In this document: positions 1 to 7,875 of the stretch, one piece after another
How positions within the stretch are numbered: position 1 is the stretch's first letter
Layout of the letters: every line of letters begins with the position of its first letter
Assembly: GCF_964028195.1 (NCBI RefSeq)
Contig: NZ_OZ034750.1
Span: forward strand, 1,240,001-1,304,000
Origin: Wolbachia endosymbiont (group A) of Pogonocherus hispidulus
GTDB lineage: Bacteria; Pseudomonadota; Alphaproteobacteria; Rickettsiales; Anaplasmataceae
Length of the DNA: 64,000 nucleotides
Direction: 5' to 3'
Notes under the pieces: model-generated
Database searches by the model: none
Seen by the model: only the letters and a program-made list of their open reading frames with translations
What the model was told of the DNA's origin: nothing
Made by a program: the position numbers and the translations under genes

Positions 1-200
1 GTATAAGCACATAATTTCTCGTACCCACCAGTTGCTTCAAGTCCAACCTTGGTTACATTATGTAAACGCAAAAAGTCGAGTATTTGATCAGTGGCTTGAG
101 CGTTATTTTCAAATACTTTATGATGTCCAAGTGGATGAATGTGGATGTCTAGTTTATTTTTGCTAACATCAACGCCAGCAATAATATTTGATGAATTCAT
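1..200 (-). CDS. IS110-family transposase, N-terminal part (runs off the window)
   Basis: Reading the minus strand from an ATG at 200 gives MNSSNIIAGVDVSKNKLDIH and continues open to base 1. AGVDVSKNKLDIHIHP followed by GLEATGGYE is the start of the RuvC-like DEDD domain of IS110 transposases, with the first acidic residue in GVDVSK. A good ribosome site (GGAGG, 201-210 complement) precedes the ATG. Only about 66 codons are visible, so intactness cannot be judged. Enzymes of this family cut and rejoin DNA as DEDD/serine recombinases, guided in characterised members by a non-coding RNA from the element end. The 241-423 region is the matching end here. Confidence 0.85.
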   Translation of the reverse strand, partial: MNSSNIIAGVDVSKNKLDIHIHPLGHHKVFENNAQATDQILDFLRLHNVTKVGLEATGGYEKLCAY

Positions 201-240
201 AATTCCTCCATAAAATAATATGTAATACTGCATTTTCCAC

Positions 241-423
241 CCTTATATACGAGCCTCAAAGCTCAATCAGTTGTTCGGAATTTTCAGTATAAATAATCAG
301 AGAAGAGAACCTTGCTGGATGACGATTCTTATAATCAAGGCGAAAGCCGGTTCCTCTTCTCTATATGTCCTTATATTACCATTTTGTAATGTTTATAAAG
401 ACTTGTTTTTAACATATAAGGAG
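241..423 (-). ncRNA. Candidate IS110 bridge RNA / non-coding left end
   Basis: A long hairpin occupies 299-362: AGAGAAGAGAACC pairs with GGTTCCTCTTCTCT with one bulge. Inside it is a small stem GATT/AATC (324-327 with 333-336) around a five-base loop. The second copy at 49887-49950 keeps the outer stem but has GGTC/GACC in the inner stem, so two base pairs changed on both sides. The bases flanking the inner stem differ completely. A conserved scaffold with a variable internal loop, upstream of the transposase, is the layout known for IS110 bridge RNAs. Transcription, exact ends and strand are inferred from the transposase direction. Confidence 0.55.
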
Positions 424-1250
424 AAGGCTCATTTGGCGAATCAGTTAGAGTACCAGCAAATGATGTTTTACATATTTATAGACCATTAAGACCTGGGCAA
501 ATTAGGGGAGAGCCATGGCTTTCTAATATACTGCTAAAGCTTTATGAGCTTGATCAATATGATGATGCAGAGCTGGTGAGAAAGAAAACTGCAGCAATGT
601 TTGCTGGATTTATTACAAGACTCGATCCAGAAGCAAATATCATGGGAGAAGGTGAAGCAAGTGAGCAAGGAGTAGCATTATCTGGCCTAGAACCTGGAAC
701 AATGCAGCTTTTAGACCCAGGAGAAGACATAAAATTTTCAGAGCCGTCAGATGTTGGAGGAAGTTATGAAGCATTCATGAGACAGCAACTGAGGGCAATA
801 GCAATAGGTACAGGAATAACATATGAGCAGCTAACAGGAGATTTAACAGGTGTTAATTATTCATCAATCAGAGCTGGATTAATAGAGTTTCGTCGTCGAT
901 GCGCTATGCTGCAACATAACATTATGGTATTCCAATTTTGCAGACCAGTATGGAGTAGATGGCTAGAGTTAGCAGTACTTTGTGGAGAACTCTGTATAGA
1001 TGAAAAAGTAGTAAAAGCAGCGAAAGAAGAAGTAAAATGGATACCACAGGGATTTGATTGGGTGGATCCACTGAAAGACCAGCAAGCACAACAAATGGCA
1101 GTAAGAAATGGATTTAAGAGTCGATCGGAAGTAGTATCAGAAATGGGTTACGATGTAGAAGAAATTGACCAAGAAATAGCAGAAGATCAAAAGCGTGCTG
1201 ATTCTCTCAACCTTTTCTTTGATTCTGATGTCAGGACACAAACAAAATAA
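420..1250 (+). pseudogene. Phage portal protein, 5'-truncated by IS110
   Basis: The frame is open from 420, just after an in-frame stop at 417-419 inside the IS end, and reads EGSFGESVRVPANDVLHIYR, then RGEPWLSNILLKLYELDQYDD. This is the lambda GpB-type portal family, which forms the dodecameric ring at the capsid vertex used for DNA entry and tail joining. About 276 residues remain against a usual 450 to 550, so the N-terminal third or more is missing. An internal ATG at 576 could give 224 residues, but that product would lack part of the core. No terminase genes are visible upstream because the IS110 and window edge replace them. Downstream is the S49 protease gene, the usual order. Confidence 0.85.
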
Positions 1251-1264
1251 ATCTCGTTTACTTT

Positions 1265-1734
1265 ATGGAAATTTTACAAACCAACTGGCTATGTAGGCCG
1301 ATGATGATAGAGCAAAAAAGCTTTGACCTGTTGTCACTATATAACGGAAAACAACCTATCTTTAAAAAGATAAAACATGCAGTAAATCAGAATATAGAAA
1401 AAACAGCAGTAATAGAAATACATGGAATTTTGACCAAAAAACCAGGAGCTTTTGACGTCTTTCTGGGAATGACATCATATGAGCAAATAGAAGAACAAAT
1501 TACACAAGCATTAGCAGATAGTAGCATAGAGACAATTATACTGGAAATAGACAGCCCCGGAGGAGAGGTAAACGGTATATTTGACCTGGCTGATTTTATT
1601 TATGAATCAAGAGCAAAAAAGAGAATTGTGGCATTAGCAAATGATGATGCATACTCTGCTGCGTACGCTATAGCCTCTAGCGCTGAAAAGATTTTTCTCA
1701 CCCGCACTTCAGGAGTTGGGAGTATAGGAGTAAT
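1265..1734 (+). pseudogene. Phage S49-family capsid protease/scaffold, N-terminal half (interrupted)
   Basis: Translation gives IEIHGILTKKPGAFD, LEIDSPGGEVNGIFDLADFI and DDAYSAAYAIASSAEKI, the ClpP/S49-like fold of lambda GpC-type proteases that process portal and scaffold in the head. The presumed catalytic serine is in DDAYSAAY. The reading frame is cut after GSIGV, where a serine-recombinase element is inserted at an AT dinucleotide (1733-1734). Native sequence would continue as GVIASHIDQSGF, which is found at 3691. As it stands the ORF ends inside the element at 1765. Start chosen at 1265, 15 bases after the portal stop; no strong ribosome site. Confidence 0.85.
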
Positions 1735-1757
1735 TACCCCGCCAACAATGTTGCAAA
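1735..1757. repeat. Left inverted end (attachment half-site) of the serine-recombinase element
   Basis: 23 bp, begins TACCCCGCCAACAATG. It is the exact inverse of 3668-3690 and is preceded by the AT crossover/duplication at 1733-1734. Confidence 0.85.
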
Positions 1758-1858
1758 AAATTTAAAACTTGAAAAAAGCATTTCTCGAAAACTTCTATGT
1801 CCAAAAACAAGAGTGCCATTTATTTATAGTGCCAACAATCAATTAACCATCAGTTTCA

Positions 1859-2146
1859 ATGAATGATATGAACATATTATTTCAAGGAAAGTTCATGGGG
1901 AATAAGAGATTAGCTATACGGATTAGCTGTAGCTATGAAACTAACCGGTTGGCAGAAAAGTATTTGTTAGATGCTTATGAAAAAGCCGTGTCAAAGCAAG
2001 TAAGCCAAAAAAATTTAAAACATAAAAATGGGATTCAAGGAGGATCAAATGGTAACAGTGAGTTTATATGCAAGAGTTTCTTCAGGGAAACAAGCACAAG
2101 AAAATACAATAGCAAGTCAAGTTTCAGCTTTAGAGAAGCAAATTAA
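1859..2146 (+). CDS. Small protein upstream of serine recombinase, unknown function
   Basis: A 95-codon ORF inside the element. The first 60 residues (for example RLAIRISCSYETNRLAEKYL) look protein-like: mixed alpha/beta, basic, with no membrane segment. The last 33 residues overlap the recombinase gene in another frame and may be less constrained. Starts at 1859 or at the internal ATG 1895 are possible. No family is recognised. Its position before the recombinase suggests an accessory role such as directionality control, but that is inference only. Confidence 0.45.
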   Translation: MNDMNILFQGKFMGNKRLAIRISCSYETNRLAEKYLLDAYEKAVSKQVSQKNLKHKNGIQGGSNGNSEFICKSFFRETSTRKYNSKSSFSFREAN

Positions 2147-3722
2147 TACGGATGGGTACAAATTATTAAGTGAGTATAAATTTATTGACAATGGCTACAG
2201 TGGATCTAATTTAGTCCGTCCTGATCTAGAAAAATTACGTGATAAAGTAACAGAAGGTAAAATTGATAGGATTTACATTCATTCACCTGATCGCTTATCT
2301 AGGAAATATGCATATCAAATGGTATTACTTGAAGAATTTGAGAAAGCAGGAGCAGAAACGGTTTTCTTAAATTATGAGATTAACGATAATCCAGAATCTC
2401 AGTTACTGCTACAAATGCAAGGTATGATAGCAGAATATGAACGAGCGAAAATTATGGAACGAAGTCGTCGCGGAAAGATTTACGCAGCTAATAAAGGTTG
2501 TGTAAGCGTAATGGGAGGAGCTCCTTATGGTTATCGTTATATAGATAAATATATGGGAGGAGGACAAGCTTTATTTGAAATAAACGAAGAAGAAGCTAAT
2601 GTTGTTAGGAAAGTATTTTTGTGGGTAGGAAGAGAAAGGACAAGTATTGGGGAAGTGTGTCGTCGGCTAAACACTATGTCTATTATAACACGAACAGGAA
2701 AAAAGTGCTGGGATAGAAGTGTGATTTGGGGTATGTTAAAAAATCCTGCTTACAAAGGACAAGCGGCTTTTGGTAAAACAAAAGTAGGTGTAAAGTTACA
2801 ACATATCAGACCACAGAAACATTCTTGTGAACAACCGAAAGATAATTACTCTACCTATTCTGTTGAAAAAGCAAATTGGATTTATGTTAAAGTGCCAAAT
2901 ATAGTGGACGAAGATGTATTTGATATAGTTCAAGAACAATTAGCTGAAAATAGAAAAATAGCAAGGACAAGAGAAAGAGGAGCAAAACATTTACTACAAG
3001 GTTTAATCGTATGTAAGCGTTGTCGTTATGCATATTACGGAAGTCCTGTAAGAAATAAGCGAGGAGAAAAAATTGATCATTATGCTTATTATCGTTGTAT
3101 AGGTAGAGATTCTTACCGTTTTGGTGGTAATAAAATTTGTGATAATAAACATATTCGTACAGATGCATTAGAAACAGCCGTGTGGGAAGAGGTTAAGCAT
3201 TTATTGAAAAATCCAAATAGGGTTTTAGAAGAATACAGACGTAGACTTTCAGAGCTTAAAAAATCATCATGGGATCAAAAAAGCGATTTACTAGAGAAAC
3301 AAGAAAATAAATTAAAACGTGGTATTGCTAGACTTATTGATAGTTATGCTCAAGAATATATTAATCAAGAAGAATTTGAACCACGAATTAAAGCAATGAA
3401 ACAAAGCTTAAAAACAATTGAAGAGGAGAAGAAAAGGATATTCGATCAAAAGAAATTAAAACAGGAATTAGCTTTGGTTGTAACCAATTTAGAAGACTTT
3501 TCTTCCAATATTAGATCAAACCTTGATAATGCAGACTGGCTAACTAAACGTGATATTATCAGAACTTTAGTCAAGAGAATTGAAATTAACCTTGAGGACG
3601 TAAATGTGGTATTTCGTGTAAAAGAGCTACCAAACTCTTCTGGACATAGTGGAGAAGAAAAGAAAAATTTGCAACATTGTTGGCGGGGTAATAGCAAGTC
3701 ATATAGATCAAAGTGGGTTTGA
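2049..3722 (+). CDS. Large serine recombinase (resolvase/integrase)
   Basis: Start set at ATG 2049, which has AAGGAGG at 2038-2043; the upstream ATG at 2028 has no such site. Order of domains: N-terminal resolvase fold (SLYARVSSGKQ, probable catalytic Ser11; DRLSRKYAYQ; EYERAKIMERSRRGK), recombinase domain (GGAPYGYRYI ... RTSIGEVCRRLN ... ILKNP-type GMLKNPAYKG), zinc ribbon (CKRCRYAYYG ... CIGRDSYRFGGNKIC), then a long coiled-coil arm. About 557 residues as read, but the last dozen or so codons pass through the right att half-site into the protease gene, so the C-terminus depends on the integration site. It probably catalyses integration and excision of the 1735-3690 unit. Confidence 0.9.
   Translation: MVTVSLYARVSSGKQAQENTIASQVSALEKQINTDGYKLLSEYKFIDNGYSGSNLVRPDLEKLRDKVTEGKIDRIYIHSPDRLSRKYAYQMVLLEEFEKAGAETVFLNYEINDNPESQLLLQMQGMIAEYERAKIMERSRRGKIYAANKGCVSVMGGAPYGYRYIDKYMGGGQALFEINEEEANVVRKVFLWVGRERTSIGEVCRRLNTMSIITRTGKKCWDRSVIWGMLKNPAYKGQAAFGKTKVGVKLQHIRPQKHSCEQPKDNYSTYSVEKANWIYVKVPNIVDEDVFDIVQEQLAENRKIARTRERGAKHLLQGLIVCKRCRYAYYGSPVRNKRGEKIDHYAYYRCIGRDSYRFGGNKICDNKHIRTDALETAVWEEVKHLLKNPNRVLEEYRRRLSELKKSSWDQKSDLLEKQENKLKRGIARLIDSYAQEYINQEEFEPRIKAMKQSLKTIEEEKKRIFDQKKLKQELALVVTNLEDFSSNIRSNLDNADWLTKRDIIRTLVKRIEINLEDVNVVFRVKELPNSSGHSGEEKKNLQHCWRGNSKSYRSKWV
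3668..3690. repeat. Right inverted end (attachment half-site) of the serine-recombinase element
   Basis: Exact inverse of 1735-1757, followed by AT at 3691-3692. It overlaps the 3' end of the recombinase reading frame. Confidence 0.85.
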
Positions 3723-4284
3723 TGAAAAACAGGGAATAAAATACACCACAATCTTTGCTGGCAGTCGAAAGAATGATTTAAATCCGCATGAGCCAATGAC
3801 GTCTGAAAGTCTGGAAAGCTTACAAAAAGAAGTAGACCGACTATATGAAATGTTTTTGCAGCTAATAGCAAGGAACAGAGGTCTTTCAATTGAAAAGATT
3901 CGATCAACAGAAGCAGGTCTATATTTTGGCGAGAAAGCAGTAGAAATAGGCCTTGCAGACGGAATGACAATTCTTTCATCTATTAATAAAAACAGGAGTA
4001 TTACTATGAATGAACGAACTACAACTGACCTAGAAACTGATAATTTAACTAAGTATCGTAATGAAGTTCTTGAATTAATACGTTTATGTAACTTATCACG
4101 AATGCCAGAGAAAATAGGAGAATTTATTGAGCAAAGCGTAAGTGTTGAGCAGGCAAGGGAGGTTTTAATGGAGTTACTTGCAGAGAGAACGAAAAAGACA
4201 GAGATACTGAGTGCAATACCACAGAATTCAGGAGAGGAGTTGATGATGCAAGTAGCTAAAGCTAGAGCACAATCAAGTATTTAA
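3691..4284 (+). pseudogene. Phage S49-family capsid protease/scaffold, C-terminal half
   Basis: From 3691 the frame reads IASHIDQSGFDEKQGI, then KYTTIFAGSRKNDLNPHEPM and a GLYFGEKAVEIGLADGM motif. These continue exactly the S49 domain that stops at 1734. The remaining C-terminal ~100 residues are the helical scaffold-like tail usual in such fused protease-scaffold proteins. An ORF starting at 3649 within the element could express this half alone, but it would lack the catalytic half. Precise excision of the element would restore a protein of about 350 residues. Confidence 0.85.
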
Positions 4285-4359
4285 GTTTTTTTATAACCGC
4301 CTGGTACAACAACTACAAACATGGCGGTAAACTAAAGGGAAAAAAGGAGAAAAGAAAAT

Positions 4360-4731
4360 ATGACATGTATAACTGAACAAAATAATCTAGGTGACTTATT
4401 AAAGTATGAGGCATCAAGTCTATATTCAAGAGATCAAATAACAGTAGCTAAAGGTCAAAATCTTAAGCTTGGTGCAGTAGTTGCCAAAAAGACGGAAGAT
4501 GGTTTTATTAGAGTACTTAATCCTGCTGGAACAGATGGCACACAAACAGCAATAGGTGCAATAGTAAGTGATGTAAATGCGACAGAAAATGCCAAAGCAG
4601 TAATTATTACTCGTGGTGCAATACTAGCAGATCATGCAGTTGTGTGGCCAGCAAATATCACTGAAGAACAGAAAGCTGAAGCAATAAAGCAACTTGAAGG
4701 ACGAGGGATCATTGTCCGCAAGGGAGTGTAA
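4360..4731 (+). CDS. Phage head decoration protein (lambda gpD-like)
   Basis: 123 residues: LGDLLKYEASSLYSRDQITV, GAVVAKK, TAIGAIVSDVNA, AVIITRGAIL and a C-terminal GIIVRKGV. This pattern of short beta strands fits the HDPD/lambda D family, trimers that cap the expanded capsid at three-fold positions. GGAGA-type ribosome site just upstream (4346-4355). It sits between the protease and the major capsid gene, the lambda C-D-E order, and looks intact. Confidence 0.85.
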   Translation: MTCITEQNNLGDLLKYEASSLYSRDQITVAKGQNLKLGAVVAKKTEDGFIRVLNPAGTDGTQTAIGAIVSDVNATENAKAVIITRGAILADHAVVWPANITEEQKAEAIKQLEGRGIIVRKGV

Positions 4732-4756
4732 CTTAAATTAATAAGGGGGAAAAAGA

Positions 4757-5761
4757 ATGCAAAATCCATTTACAAATACAGCATTTAGCATGACGGCACT
4801 AACAAATGCGATGAATATATTGCCGATAAATTATGGACGAGTTGAAAACTTAAATTTGTTTCCAAGTAGGTCAGTAAGATTTAGACATATTACCATAGAA
4901 GAACACAACGGAGTATTAAGTTTATTACCAACACAAATACCAGGAGCACCAGCAACAGTAGGAAAAAGAGGAAAAAGAAAGGTAAGAACATTTACGATTC
5001 CGCACATTCCGCATGATGATGTAGTGCTGCCAGAGGAAGTACAAGGAATAAGGGCATTTGGATCAGAGAGTGAACTTAAAGCGCTGGCAGATGTAATAAC
5101 TGATCATTTGCAGCTAATGAGAAACAAACATGCAATAACATTAGAGCATTTGCGAATGGGAGCGCTAAAAGGAATAATTTTAGATGCTGATGGGTCAGAA
5201 TTATTAAATCTGTACAACGAATTTGAAATCACACCAAAAGTAGTAAATTTTGCACTAGGAACTGCAACAACTGATGTAAAGCGTAAGTGTATGGAAGTAC
5301 TCCGGCATATAGAAGATAATCTAAGTGGTGAATATATGACCGGAATTCATGCCTTGGTAAGCCCTGAGTTTTTTGATGCACTAACTTCACATACTAAAGT
5401 GAAAGAAGCATACGAGAGATGGCAAGAAGGAGCAGCGCTTCGAAATGATATGAGGTCAGGATTTACGTTTTGTGGTATAACATTTGAGGAATATAGAGGG
5501 CAAGCAACTGACCCTGAAGGAACGGTTAGAAGATTTATTGAGAAAGATACAGGGCACTGTTTTCCACTAGGAACAGCAAGCACATTTACGACATATTTTG
5601 CACCAGCAGATTTTAATGAAACGGTAAACACACTAGGACAACCACTTTATGCAAAACAAGAGCCAAGAAGATTTGATAGAGGAACAGATTTACATACGCA
5701 GTCAAATCCATTGCCAATGTGCCATAGACCTGGCGTATTAGTAAAAGTCGCTATAGCATAA
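4757..5761 (+). CDS. Phage major capsid protein (lambda gpE-like)
   Basis: 334 residues with the E-family layout: N-terminal NPFTNTAFSMTALTNAMNIL, a central IPHIPHDDVVLPEEVQGIRAF stretch, and C-terminal RRFDRGTDLHTQSNPLPMCH with PGVLVKVAIA at the end. Full length for the family (lambda E is about 340). It would assemble the icosahedral head shell. AAGGGGG lies 8 to 14 bases before the ATG, consistent with strong expression. No breaks seen. Confidence 0.9.
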   Translation: MQNPFTNTAFSMTALTNAMNILPINYGRVENLNLFPSRSVRFRHITIEEHNGVLSLLPTQIPGAPATVGKRGKRKVRTFTIPHIPHDDVVLPEEVQGIRAFGSESELKALADVITDHLQLMRNKHAITLEHLRMGALKGIILDADGSELLNLYNEFEITPKVVNFALGTATTDVKRKCMEVLRHIEDNLSGEYMTGIHALVSPEFFDALTSHTKVKEAYERWQEGAALRNDMRSGFTFCGITFEEYRGQATDPEGTVRRFIEKDTGHCFPLGTASTFTTYFAPADFNETVNTLGQPLYAKQEPRRFDRGTDLHTQSNPLPMCHRPGVLVKVAIA

Positions 5762-5816
5762 CATACTGGTAGAGTAACTACAAGGTGGTGAGGCACAGAA
5801 CGACTCTACCAGTATG
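5762..5816. terminator. Perfect 14-bp stem-loop after the capsid gene
   Basis: CATACTGGTAGAGT at 5762-5775 is exactly inverted at 5803-5816, with a 27-base loop, starting at the capsid stop codon. No U-run follows (GGGCTTTCTT), so it is either an imperfect terminator/attenuator or an mRNA-stabilising structure separating the abundant capsid message from the tail genes. Confidence 0.5.
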
Positions 5817-5857
5817 GGCTTTCTTAGCATGTAAAGGTTAGTATATCAAAAAGAAAT

Positions 5858-6172
5858 ATGCAAGAGAATATTAAGCGATTATTAGAAGATTGTTTTGCCC
5901 ATTTAGGAGAAGTGGCTTTGTATAAATCAAAGGATAAGTCATACATGGTACAAGTATTAAAGCAACAGCCAGATAAATTATACGAGATTGGTGAAGGACA
6001 ATTTGTGGAAGAAACTTTAGCGTTAGAAGTAAGTGCGTTTGATGTGTTAAAGCCAATAGTAGGAGATGTTTTTGTTATAGGTGATCGAAGATATAAAGTA
6101 CACTCACCGCCACTTAGAGACAAGTCTGGAATAACGTGGAAAATAAAAGCGTCTGAATGTCTGTGCATATAG
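5858..6172 (+). CDS. Phage head-tail joining / neck protein candidate
   Basis: 104 residues, mostly beta: CFAHLGEVALYKSKDKSYMV, VVGD-type IVGDVFVIGDRRYKVHSPP, ending GITWKIKASECLCI. Size, fold type and position between major capsid and the minor-tail-Z-like gene fit a small neck/tail-terminator protein. I do not recognise a specific motif, so the name rests on context. It overlaps the next gene by 16 bases, suggesting translational coupling. Confidence 0.5.
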   Translation: MQENIKRLLEDCFAHLGEVALYKSKDKSYMVQVLKQQPDKLYEIGEGQFVEETLALEVSAFDVLKPIVGDVFVIGDRRYKVHSPPLRDKSGITWKIKASECLCI

Positions 6173-6663
6173 AAGTTGAGGTAATAGAAAGTGTAAATGC
6201 TAAAAGAAGAAAAGTAGAATTAGCAACGGTAAAGGCATTAAACAAAACGGTACTATGGTTAAAAGCGCAAGCAGCTAAGGAAATTAGTGAGGAAAAGAAG
6301 ATAAAATTGACGTTAATGAGAAGAAGGCTAAGAATTTTTAAGGCGAAAACTAGCAGATTAGAAGTGTTAATTAGAGCAAATCTCTACGACATTAGAGCAT
6401 CGACAATTGGTAAAATACAAAAAACAAGAAGAGGATCGAAAGTAGGAAAGCATGAGTTTATAGGAGGATTTGCAGCAGTTATGCCAAAAGGAAATAGCGG
6501 TATTTTTAAGCGTGAAGGAAGAACAGCATTACCAATAAAGGAAATTAAGTTGCTACTAGAACCAGAGGCTTCAAGGATAATAGGTAATCTTGTTAATTAT
6601 GAAGTTGAAAAGGTATTTGAAAAATTCTTCCACCGCGAATTAAGTTACATTACATCTATATGA
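6157..6663 (+). CDS. Minor tail protein Z-like (tail completion)
   Basis: 168 residues, very basic at the N-terminus (NAKRRKVELATVKALNKTV), then LWLKAQAAKEISEEKKIK, a central KHEFIGGFAAVMPKGNSGIF and GRTALPIKEIKLL. The 'MPKGNSGIFKREGRTALPI' logic is typical of GpZ-like proteins that join tails to heads. The end overlaps the next ATG by four bases (TATATGAAT). Confidence 0.7.
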   Translation: MSVHIEVEVIESVNAKRRKVELATVKALNKTVLWLKAQAAKEISEEKKIKLTLMRRRLRIFKAKTSRLEVLIRANLYDIRASTIGKIQKTRRGSKVGKHEFIGGFAAVMPKGNSGIFKREGRTALPIKEIKLLLEPEASRIIGNLVNYEVEKVFEKFFHRELSYITSI

Positions 6664-7133
6664 ATTGGCAAGATTTACATAAAGCAATTTGCACTAAGTT
6701 AAAAGAAGAAATATCAGCAATTCAAACTTGTGATATTTATCCATCGATAAGAAAAGAATTATTAGCGCCAGCGTTATTTGTAGAGCTTGTGAGTTTAGAA
6801 TCGGGAAAAGATCCAGGAACAGAGGAATTAGCACTGAAAGCAAGATTTGAAGCACGAATTGTGATTGATAGCACAATAGAAAATGCAGCTATTATTGTCA
6901 GAACATTAGCAGCAGAAGTAGCAAGAGTAGTAAATAAAAATACTTGGAATGTGGAAAATGTTTCACCAGGAGAATTTATATCTGCGGAAATTGACGGATT
7001 TAGACCCGAATTAGATGCGTATTTGGTGTGGTTGGTTGAGTGGAGTCATCAGCTTCATTTAGGTAAATCGATATGGACAGAAAATACGATTAAGCCACAT
7101 ACGATTACAATAGGAGAAAATGTTAGAGAGTAA
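6660..7133 (+). CDS. Phage tail completion-like protein, unassigned
   Basis: 157 residues: NWQDLHKAICTKLKEEISAI, then ALFVELVSLESGKDPGTEEL and KARFEARIVIDSTIENAAII. The alpha/beta pattern ('apalfvEl' followed by a 'grvevearVvi' strand) resembles tail-terminator/completion proteins such as P2 gpR or lambda gpU, but I cannot name the family with confidence. It overlaps the following gpV gene by 14 bases, so all of 5858-7838 looks like one coupled operon. Confidence 0.5.
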   Translation: MNWQDLHKAICTKLKEEISAIQTCDIYPSIRKELLAPALFVELVSLESGKDPGTEELALKARFEARIVIDSTIENAAIIVRTLAAEVARVVNKNTWNVENVSPGEFISAEIDGFRPELDAYLVWLVEWSHQLHLGKSIWTENTIKPHTITIGENVRE

Positions 7134-7584
7134 TTTTGCTATTTCAGAGCTGCAAAGAAAGTTAGCAAACATTGTACGAATAGGAATTGTAAAAGAAATA
7201 GATTATGAAAAAGCAAAAGTAAGAGTGAAAATAGGAGAATTTTTAACAGATTGGTTGCCGTGGATAACAAGTAAAGCAGGAAAAGATAGAGATTGGTGTC
7301 CGCCAGATATTGATGAGCAAGTAGTTATACTTTCCCCGCTGGGAGAATTATCTTTAGGAGTAGTACTTCCTGGAATATATCAACAAAAGTACTCTGCTCC
7401 AGAAAATAAAAAAGAGGTGAGTAGCTTAACATTTCAAGATGGAACAAAGTTGTCATACGATAAAGATAAACATCATTTAGAGATTGAAGTAGTAGACAAA
7501 ATAACACTGAAAGCTGGGGAATCAAGTATAGAAATGACAAAAAGTGGAATAAAATTGAAGGCAGATAAAATAAACCTTAATTGA
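7120..7584 (+). CDS. Baseplate assembly protein V (spike)
   Basis: 154 residues. N-terminal helix, then an OB-fold-like part: RIGIVKEIDYEKAKVRVKIG, DWLPWITSKAGKDRDWCPPD, DEQVVILSPLGELSLGVVLP, which is the P2 gpV / gp5-N signature. The C-terminal part has the beta-helix-like repeats of spike stalks (ITLKAGESSIEMTKSGIKLK). The spike punctures the host envelope beneath the tail tube. Directly followed by a PAAR protein that would form the tip. Confidence 0.85.
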   Translation: MLESNFAISELQRKLANIVRIGIVKEIDYEKAKVRVKIGEFLTDWLPWITSKAGKDRDWCPPDIDEQVVILSPLGELSLGVVLPGIYQQKYSAPENKKEVSSLTFQDGTKLSYDKDKHHLEIEVVDKITLKAGESSIEMTKSGIKLKADKINLN

Positions 7585-7838
7585 TGAATAAATCGGTTGT
7601 GCGAGTAGGAGATCATTGTGCAGAAGCAACACCACATTTTTGCATTAGCGGCAGTAATAATGTTTTTGTGAATGGTAAACCAGTTTGCCGAAAAGGAGAT
7701 AATTTTACAGAAAGTAGAGTATTAACTGAAGGGTCAAAAACAGTGTTTACAAATGGGTATGGTATAGGAAGAGTTGGAGATTCAATATCTTGTGGTTCTA
7801 AAGTAATGAGTGGTAGTAATAATGTTTTTTCAGGATAA
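7581..7838 (+). CDS. PAAR-domain spike tip protein
   Basis: 85 residues. VRVGDHCAEATPHFCISGSN, VNGKPVCRKGDNFTE and GVGD-type GRVGDSISCGSKVMSGSNNV are PAAR-like repeats, with His/Cys residues that could bind the tip metal ion. It sharpens the gpV spike. It overlaps gpV by four bases (ATGA). Confidence 0.8.
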   Translation: MMNKSVVRVGDHCAEATPHFCISGSNNVFVNGKPVCRKGDNFTESRVLTEGSKTVFTNGYGIGRVGDSISCGSKVMSGSNNVFSG

Positions 7839-7875
7839 AAATAAACCATCTGTTATACTTACAAAAAGTAAGGTT

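Larger units (their letters stand above)
1..423 (-). mobile_element. IS110-family element, left end and start of transposase; interrupts the portal gene
   Basis: The transposase start (1-200) is followed upstream by about 220 bp of non-coding DNA, then directly by portal-protein coding sequence with no start codon. The outer edge is placed near 419-423 because similarity to a second copy (49832-50008, opposite orientation) stops there: both read ATATAAGGAG and then diverge into different phage genes. The far end of the element lies outside the window. Confidence 0.75.
1735..3690 (+). mobile_element. 1.96-kb serine-recombinase element with palindromic ends
   Basis: The unit begins TACCCCGCCAACAATG and ends with the exact reverse complement; 23 bp are perfectly inverted (1735-1757 and 3668-3690). 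AT lies immediately outside both ends (1733-1734, 3691-3692), and removing the unit plus one AT restores an uninterrupted protease frame (GVIAS). Its only content is a small ORF and a large serine recombinase. Joined as a circle, the ends would form a palindrome of about 48 bp centred on AT, as expected for a large-serine-recombinase attachment site, whose crossover uses a 2-bp core. Confidence 0.8.

Noticed and set aside
271..489. 72-codon ORF at the IS110/portal junction
   Set aside because: It crosses the IS end into the portal gene in the wrong frame; a junction artefact.
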